Shown here: one piece after another, positions 59,529-64,000 of the stretch
Numbering within the stretch: the stretch's first letter is position 1
How the letters are laid out: each line of letters starts with the position of its first letter
DNA from: UBA4479 sp963974935
GTDB taxonomy: Bacteria; Pseudomonadota; Alphaproteobacteria; Rhodospirillales; Casp-alpha2
NCBI GenBank assembly: GCA_963974935.1
Contig: CAXBEV010000001.1
Span: 682,001 to 746,000, forward strand
DNA: 64,000 nucleotides
Direction of reading: 5' to 3'
Program-made: the position numbers and the translations under genes
The notes under the pieces: model-generated
The model's input: the letters and a program-made list of their open reading frames with translations, nothing else
What the model was told of the DNA's origin: nothing
Databases searched by the model: none

Positions 59529-61931
59529 TTACAGGAAGTTTGTCAAACTCAGCTGTCTGATTCGAGCAAAAGTTTGATACGATGCATTGAGTACGCGTTC
59601 GTCATCCAGCAGTCGGGTAATCGATTCCAGCGGGTCTGCATTTTCAGCGTTGGCGATGGATTGCTCCAAAAAGCCGATGAACGAGACATGTGTCTGGTTG
59701 ATGGTCTCGATCAGGAATTGGTCGAAGCCGATATCTTGAGCGACTTGCTCAACGCTGCCGGTCAGTTCAGTCCCATAGGGCGGGGTTCCATCGACGGTAT
59801 TTTCCAGTGCGGAATCCAGCAGATAGCGGGCGTCATCCAAGCGACCCAGGTTTTCGTTGAGGCCACCTTCACTGCCGAACGAGCCTTGCAGTATAATCTT
59901 CATGGCGCGGATAGCTTTTTCAAATGCTGGGTCATTAGCCTGAACATCAAATTCGAAACTGCGGTTTTCGTCGACCCGATGCGTCAGTGCGTTGTCGTCG
60001 CCGGCATAATATGACGTCGCTGAAATCGAGCCGCTGGCGGCAAATGCCTGCATCCGGATTTCCGCCGCATCGGTGCCGTCACCAACACCGCTGAGAGTGC
60101 CGTTGGCGTCGGTAACTTCGATGTACGAGCCGTCCGTTGCTACTGCGGAAATCACATACGTGTCGTCATACCCCCCAGCGGAGCCAGACAACGTTATGCT
60201 GTCGCCGACCGCAAGGTTCGAGAATACGCCGGTGACGTCCGCCGTATCGGCACCGTTGCGCACGGCGATGCGGTTGGTAGCATCCGTGTAGGTGATCAAC
60301 GAGCTGGATTCATAGGCGAACGAATTGCCGACTCCGCCAAACGTCACGCCATCGGCGTCGACTTCGGTTGTATCTAGATTTTCCTCGGTCGTAATCGATG
60401 AGCCGTCCGCTGAGATCGAGGCAATCGTATAGGTCCCGTCGTTGGCAACCGTGGTCGCGCCGGCGACGGTAATCCGATCGCCAACGGAAAGGCCTGCGAA
60501 AATGTTCGCAACCGCTGTGCCTGCGCCGTCGCGTTGAACTTCGATGGTGTTGGTTGTGGTGTCGAAGCTGATGTCGGTGTTGGTGAAGTGGTCGAAGAAC
60601 GTGTTGCCGCTGTTGCCCTCGTCGGTCAGTTTGACCGCCTCGACGGTGATCGTCTTGCCGTCTGCGGACACGCTGGCGACGGTATACGTGCCGTCGTTTT
60701 CATCGGTGCCGCCAACGGTGATGATTTCGCCTGCGACCACCGTGCCGAACGCATTCGCCGTTGTCGCTGCAATGGTGTTGTTGGCACGATTAAAGGTCAA
60801 GTTGCCGGTGTCGTCATTGCGGAACGTGGTGCCGTCGGGGCGCCGAACGAAAGACGGCTCATCGTTGATCGTGATCACCGAGTTGGTATTGTCGATGCTG
60901 GTGACTTTAAAGGTGAAGTTGTTGCTGCCCGACCCGCCGACGGTAATAAATTCACCGGCTGTGATGCCCGCAAACTGGCCGCCGGTGGTGTCCGTGATCG
61001 TCCCTGCCGCTGCATCAAAAACGATGTCGCCGCCGGCCGAGGTGATTGATGGGGATCCCCCGGTGTCGGCTTCACGCAAAAACGTTACAGCACCGGCAGG
61101 TGTCTCGGTGGTGAGATTGTCGGCGATGGTCTCATCGGTCAGTGCCGTCGTCTTGACGGTGACGGTTTTGCCATCCGTAGACACACTTTCGACCGTATAT
61201 GTTCCGTCGTTGTTGGTGGTATCTGCAACCGTGATGGTAGCGCCAGCGGTTAAGTTTGAGAAAATCGCCGATGTTGCTGAAATGGTGCTCGAGCCGGCAT
61301 CCGTGGAATCGCCGTCGCTGTCACTGCTGAAGCGCAGGAAGTTGGCGTTGTTCAAATACAGTTGATTTTCTCTGTTGGTGTCGCTGGAAACCGAAAAGTT
61401 TTCTAGATGCGCGTCCCGTGTTTCCGGCACTTTGACACGTTTGCCATCATAAACGGACTGGAATGAACTAACCGAATTGACGTTCAAATCGACTGGCAGC
61501 GTTGATGCGCGCGCGCCGCTGAACAGATAGCGTCCATCGACTTCGGTGTTCAGAAGATCTTCCATGTCGCGAAGACCCCGGAATGCGGCTTGTTGAAGCG
61601 CGTTGACTTCGTCTTCGGTCATCGGCGTGCCGGAACCGAAGTTGTCCAACTCGCGTTTGAAGTTGGTCATGGATTCCTGCAGCGCTTGCACCGCCGTGGT
61701 GCCGATGTTCAGCCGCGTCTGTTCGCGCTCGTTATTGGCGATGTAGCGGGTTAGACGATCGCGCGTGTTTTCGATATTCAAGAGCCGCTGGGAATCTCGT
61801 GCAATGCCCGAGTACGTCGAAGACTTCTTCTCTGAGTTGACCTGGTACTGCAAATCTAAAAGGCTTTTTTGCGTGTTCAAAAGCCGATTAATGAGCTGCG
61901 TATTCGATGCATAAGAAGAGATACGAGACAT
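59529..61931 (-). CDS. flgL: Hook-filament junction protein FlgL (HAP3), enlarged by internal repeats
   Basis: FlgL joins the hook to the filament. The N-terminus has the flagellin-like D0/D1 helices (ASNTQLINRLLNTQKSLLDL, LNIGTTAVQALQESMTNFKR) and VDGRYLFSGARASTLPVDLN. The C-terminus (about 665-800) has the complementary helices (QVAQDIGFDQFLIETINQTH). Between them, at about 205-625, five copies of a repeat of 75-97 residues start at 223, 320, 395, 478 and 570, each with a core like AGEIITVGG then GTYTVASVS. At 800 residues it is far above the usual 300-450. It follows flgK by 17 bases. Confidence 0.88.
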   Translation of the reverse strand: MSRISSYASNTQLINRLLNTQKSLLDLQYQVNSEKKSSTYSGIARDSQRLLNIENTRDRLTRYIANNEREQTRLNIGTTAVQALQESMTNFKRELDNFGSGTPMTEDEVNALQQAAFRGLRDMEDLLNTEVDGRYLFSGARASTLPVDLNVNSVSSFQSVYDGKRVKVPETRDAHLENFSVSSDTNRENQLYLNNANFLRFSSDSDGDSTDAGSSTISATSAIFSNLTAGATITVADTTNNDGTYTVESVSTDGKTVTVKTTALTDETIADNLTTETPAGAVTFLREADTGGSPSITSAGGDIVFDAAAGTITDTTGGQFAGITAGEFITVGGSGSNNFTFKVTSIDNTNSVITINDEPSFVRRPDGTTFRNDDTGNLTFNRANNTIAATTANAFGTVVAGEIITVGGTDENDGTYTVASVSADGKTITVEAVKLTDEGNSGNTFFDHFTNTDISFDTTTNTIEVQRDGAGTAVANIFAGLSVGDRITVAGATTVANDGTYTIASISADGSSITTEENLDTTEVDADGVTFGGVGNSFAYESSSLITYTDATNRIAVRNGADTADVTGVFSNLAVGDSITLSGSAGGYDDTYVISAVATDGSYIEVTDANGTLSGVGDGTDAAEIRMQAFAASGSISATSYYAGDDNALTHRVDENRSFEFDVQANDPAFEKAIRAMKIILQGSFGSEGGLNENLGRLDDARYLLDSALENTVDGTPPYGTELTGSVEQVAQDIGFDQFLIETINQTHVSFIGFLEQSIANAENADPLESITRLLDDERVLNASYQTFARIRQLSLTNFL

Positions 61932-61948
61932 GTTTTTTCTGCCTCCGT

Positions 61949-64000
61949 TTAAATGATGCGCTCAAGCGCATCGAACATATCGTTGATCGCTGTGATCACT
62001 CGGGCCGACGCTGAAAACGCCTGCTCGAAAATGATCAAGTTCGCCATTTCTTCATCCAAATTAACGCCGGATTCCGATTGTTGCTTGTAGGTCAGGCTTT
62101 CTGTCAACGAGCGCTGCGTCTTGAGGTCGCTGGTATTGTTGGCAGCCAAACTGGCATTGGTGGAGACAATCGAGGCGGCGCGCTGCGAGAATGTGTTTTG
62201 TACGATCGACAGGCCGCCGGCTGCCGTGAAGCTTTGCGTGCCGGTGAGCGCTTCGGCCATCGCTTGGACGATAGACTCTTCACCGACACTCATATAGTAC
62301 TGGCCATTGCTGCCGAGTGCTGAGTCCCACTGCGCCAGACCAGTGCTCAAAAGACCAGGCGCTGTGCGGATATCGCTGCGCACCTGTAATGTCGAGCTGA
62401 CGCGTACATCGGCGATTTTCATACCGATGTTCGACAGCACGGTCTCGGCATTGCCGTCGGTAATCTGGAAACTAGAGCCGCTGTTGTGTGATATCCGCAA
62501 CCGTTCGCCATTGCCATCCGGCACGACGGCGGCGGTCAGCTTGACGCTCAGCGTGGTATCGATGTTGATGGCGTCTGCAATGTTTTGCAGTGTGTCGTTC
62601 GCGCCGACCGCAAGGGTGCCGATTGCGCCATTGGAATCACGGAACGTCAAGGTGCCCGTCGATGATGCGAAGCTTGAAGCTTGTACATCGGATTCCCACA
62701 CGTTGTCGCTTAGGTTGTCGACGAACAAGTCGTTGAGTCCCAAGAAGTTGGCAAAGCCGGTGAACGTTTGGTCGACGTTGCCGTCGGCATCGCTATCGTA
62801 GCCGATTTCCACATCTGCTGCGCTCGAACCGTCAGTGGTCGCGGTCTCGTCACGGAATGCGAGCCCAAGGCTGGTGTTGTTGAGCGCGATGTTGAATTTT
62901 CCGGTTGTGTCGACAGTGGCGGTCGCGGTGCTGGCACCGTTGCTACGCAGCCAACTTTGCAGCGTTGCGGCAACATCGCTGACAGCCCATGCGGCGTGCG
63001 AGGTAAAGCCGGCGTCGGTCATGATGGTGTCGAGTGTACTTTTTTGACTTTCGTTGCCGCTGCTGTCGAACAAGATGATTGAGACGTCGTCGGTTGAATT
63101 TGTCGGGTCGAGCTGCATTGTTTGCGTGGTCGACTCTACGAATATGCGAGTCCCGTTGTATTCCTGCGCACCTGGAAAGGCGACGCCACGGTTATGGATT
63201 TGGTTCATCGTATCGCGAAGGGTTGCAGCCAGCTGGTCGATCTGACTTTGCATATCGGGCAATACTGAATCCCGCATGTCGATCAGGCCTTTGACCTGCC
63301 CATCACGAAATGAGGTCGTCTGATCGTTGGCGCTGACGGTGGTAGAGCCGATGAAGAAGCCGGAAAAATCACCTTCGGCGTGGGTCGTTGTCGGTGTAAC
63401 CGCAGCGGCTGGGGTGTGCGTGATCGCCGGTGGCACGGTGTCGACAAGGGTCGAGCCGTTTGACGTGAACACCACCACATCGCCGTCTGAGCGATAGAAA
63501 TAGCGAATGTCGACCAACTCCGAGAGCTGGGTTAATTTCTGGTCGCGCTGGTCGCGCAAGTCGGTGGTATCGCGTCCGACCGAGCCGTTCGAAATAATAT
63601 CATCGTTGAGCTGATCGATATCATTGGTCAGCGTGCTCATGTCGCTGGCAACGTTGCTCAGTTCTTTGTCCGCCTGCAGGCGCAGTTCCTGAATCGATTT
63701 TGACAGGTCTTGCAGCATCAGCGTGACGTTTTCCGCCTGACGCACAAATTCGGTTTTCTCGAGCGAGCGTTCCGGCGTCTGTACCAAGGTCTCAACGGCT
63801 TGTGTCAGCTCGTCGAGCACGTGCGCAATCGAGGAGTTGTCGCCCGGCGCGCCGAACAAATCTTGCAGGCGGGCAAAGTAATTATCTTGTACGCTGAGCG
63901 TGTTCAACTCAGCGGTTTCAAGGCGCACACTTTTCAGCAGGCCTTCGTCGACGCGTCGGATGATGTCGGCAACTTTGACCCCGGAACCGGTGCCGTTCAG
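61949..64000 (-). CDS. flgK: Hook-filament junction protein FlgK (HAP1), 5' truncated
   Basis: FlgK is the first hook-associated protein, placed between hook and FlgL. The frame is open to base 64000, so the gene starts outside the window; at least 683 residues are encoded here. The visible part has DLRDQRDQKLTQLSELVDIR and the typical IHNRGVAFPGAQEYNG. It ends with the C-terminal D0 helix signature GVNLDEEMANLIIFEQAFSA followed by SARVITAIN. It is upstream of flgL, the usual order. The length already exceeds the 547 residues of the E. coli protein. Confidence 0.9.
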   Translation of the reverse strand: MNGTGSGVKVADIIRRVDEGLLKSVRLETAELNTLSVQDNYFARLQDLFGAPGDNSSIAHVLDELTQAVETLVQTPERSLEKTEFVRQAENVTLMLQDLSKSIQELRLQADKELSNVASDMSTLTNDIDQLNDDIISNGSVGRDTTDLRDQRDQKLTQLSELVDIRYFYRSDGDVVVFTSNGSTLVDTVPPAITHTPAAAVTPTTTHAEGDFSGFFIGSTTVSANDQTTSFRDGQVKGLIDMRDSVLPDMQSQIDQLAATLRDTMNQIHNRGVAFPGAQEYNGTRIFVESTTQTMQLDPTNSTDDVSIILFDSSGNESQKSTLDTIMTDAGFTSHAAWAVSDVAATLQSWLRSNGASTATATVDTTGKFNIALNNTSLGLAFRDETATTDGSSAADVEIGYDSDADGNVDQTFTGFANFLGLNDLFVDNLSDNVWESDVQASSFASSTGTLTFRDSNGAIGTLAVGANDTLQNIADAINIDTTLSVKLTAAVVPDGNGERLRISHNSGSSFQITDGNAETVLSNIGMKIADVRVSSTLQVRSDIRTAPGLLSTGLAQWDSALGSNGQYYMSVGEESIVQAMAEALTGTQSFTAAGGLSIVQNTFSQRAASIVSTNASLAANNTSDLKTQRSLTESLTYKQQSESGVNLDEEMANLIIFEQAFSASARVITAINDMFDALERII

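Noticed and set aside
60051..61320. CRISPR-like or DNA-level tandem repeats
   Set aside because: The repeats are in the FlgL protein and have diverged at the DNA level; they are not short direct repeats with spacers.

Overview
The window is alphaproteobacterial chromosome, most likely Rhodospirillales or a close relative. The evidence is the regulator set: CtrA, a SciP (DUF1153) protein, a FlbD-type sigma-54 activator, FlbT and FlaF. This set, together with flagellar operons mixed with nonulosonic-acid (sialic-acid-like) sugar genes, is typical of polar-flagellated Alphaproteobacteria. Almost everything here serves building, steering, timing or glycosylating a flagellum.

Layout. 1-3192 (+) is the end of a chemotaxis operon: cheA C-terminus with a receiver domain, cheY, cheB, cheR. 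ctrA (3984-3283, -) converges on it. 4158-5426 (+) is a class III aminotransferase. fliI-fliJ (5667-7440, +) lies between two copies of a palindromic repeat. 20299-7549 (-) is a long flagellar run: fliF, fliG, fliH, fliN, motA-like, flbD, flhA, flhF, flhG, a FliK-like protein and a small QueF-like fold protein. sciP (20765-20469, -) lies just upstream of fliF. 25572-20887 (-) holds a Maf-type flagellin glycosyltransferase, a methyltransferase and a TPR-glycosyltransferase. 30429-25702 (-) is fliK-flgD-flgE behind a convincing sigma-54 promoter.

31468-41889 (+) is the most unusual part: a sugar-biosynthesis and tailoring operon. It encodes an RmlD-like reductase, a DegT aminotransferase, an SpsF-type cytidylyltransferase, an aldo/keto reductase, a DUF4910 protein, a tandem flavodoxin-fold protein, an acyl carrier protein, an AMP-forming acyl ligase, an AAC(3)-type acyltransferase and PseG. 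The last four genes are joined by 4-bp stop/start overlaps. I infer a carrier-protein route that puts an unusual acyl group on an amino sugar of the flagellin glycan.

44509-42926 (-) is flagellin, followed by a flagellin-associated protein with an EF-hand-like loop. 44859-51768 (+) is a glycosyltransferase run: GT4, TPR-OGT-like, a second Maf and a TPR-GT9-like protein. 58661-51777 (-) carries flbT, TPR-GT9-like, the CMP-sugar synthetase, flaF, PseB, PseI/NeuB and a sugar epimerase. 59201-58959 is a small unknown gene. flgL (greatly enlarged by internal repeats) and the 5'-truncated flgK close the window on the minus strand.

How it works together. PseB, the DegT aminotransferase, an acyltransferase, PseG, PseI and PseF can supply a CMP-nonulosonic acid. 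The Maf and TPR-linked transferases probably attach it to flagellin. CtrA and SciP would time the early genes, FlbD with sigma-54 the hook and flagellin genes, and FlbT/FlaF the flagellin output. I saw no tRNA, rRNA, CRISPR array, transposase or phage gene.
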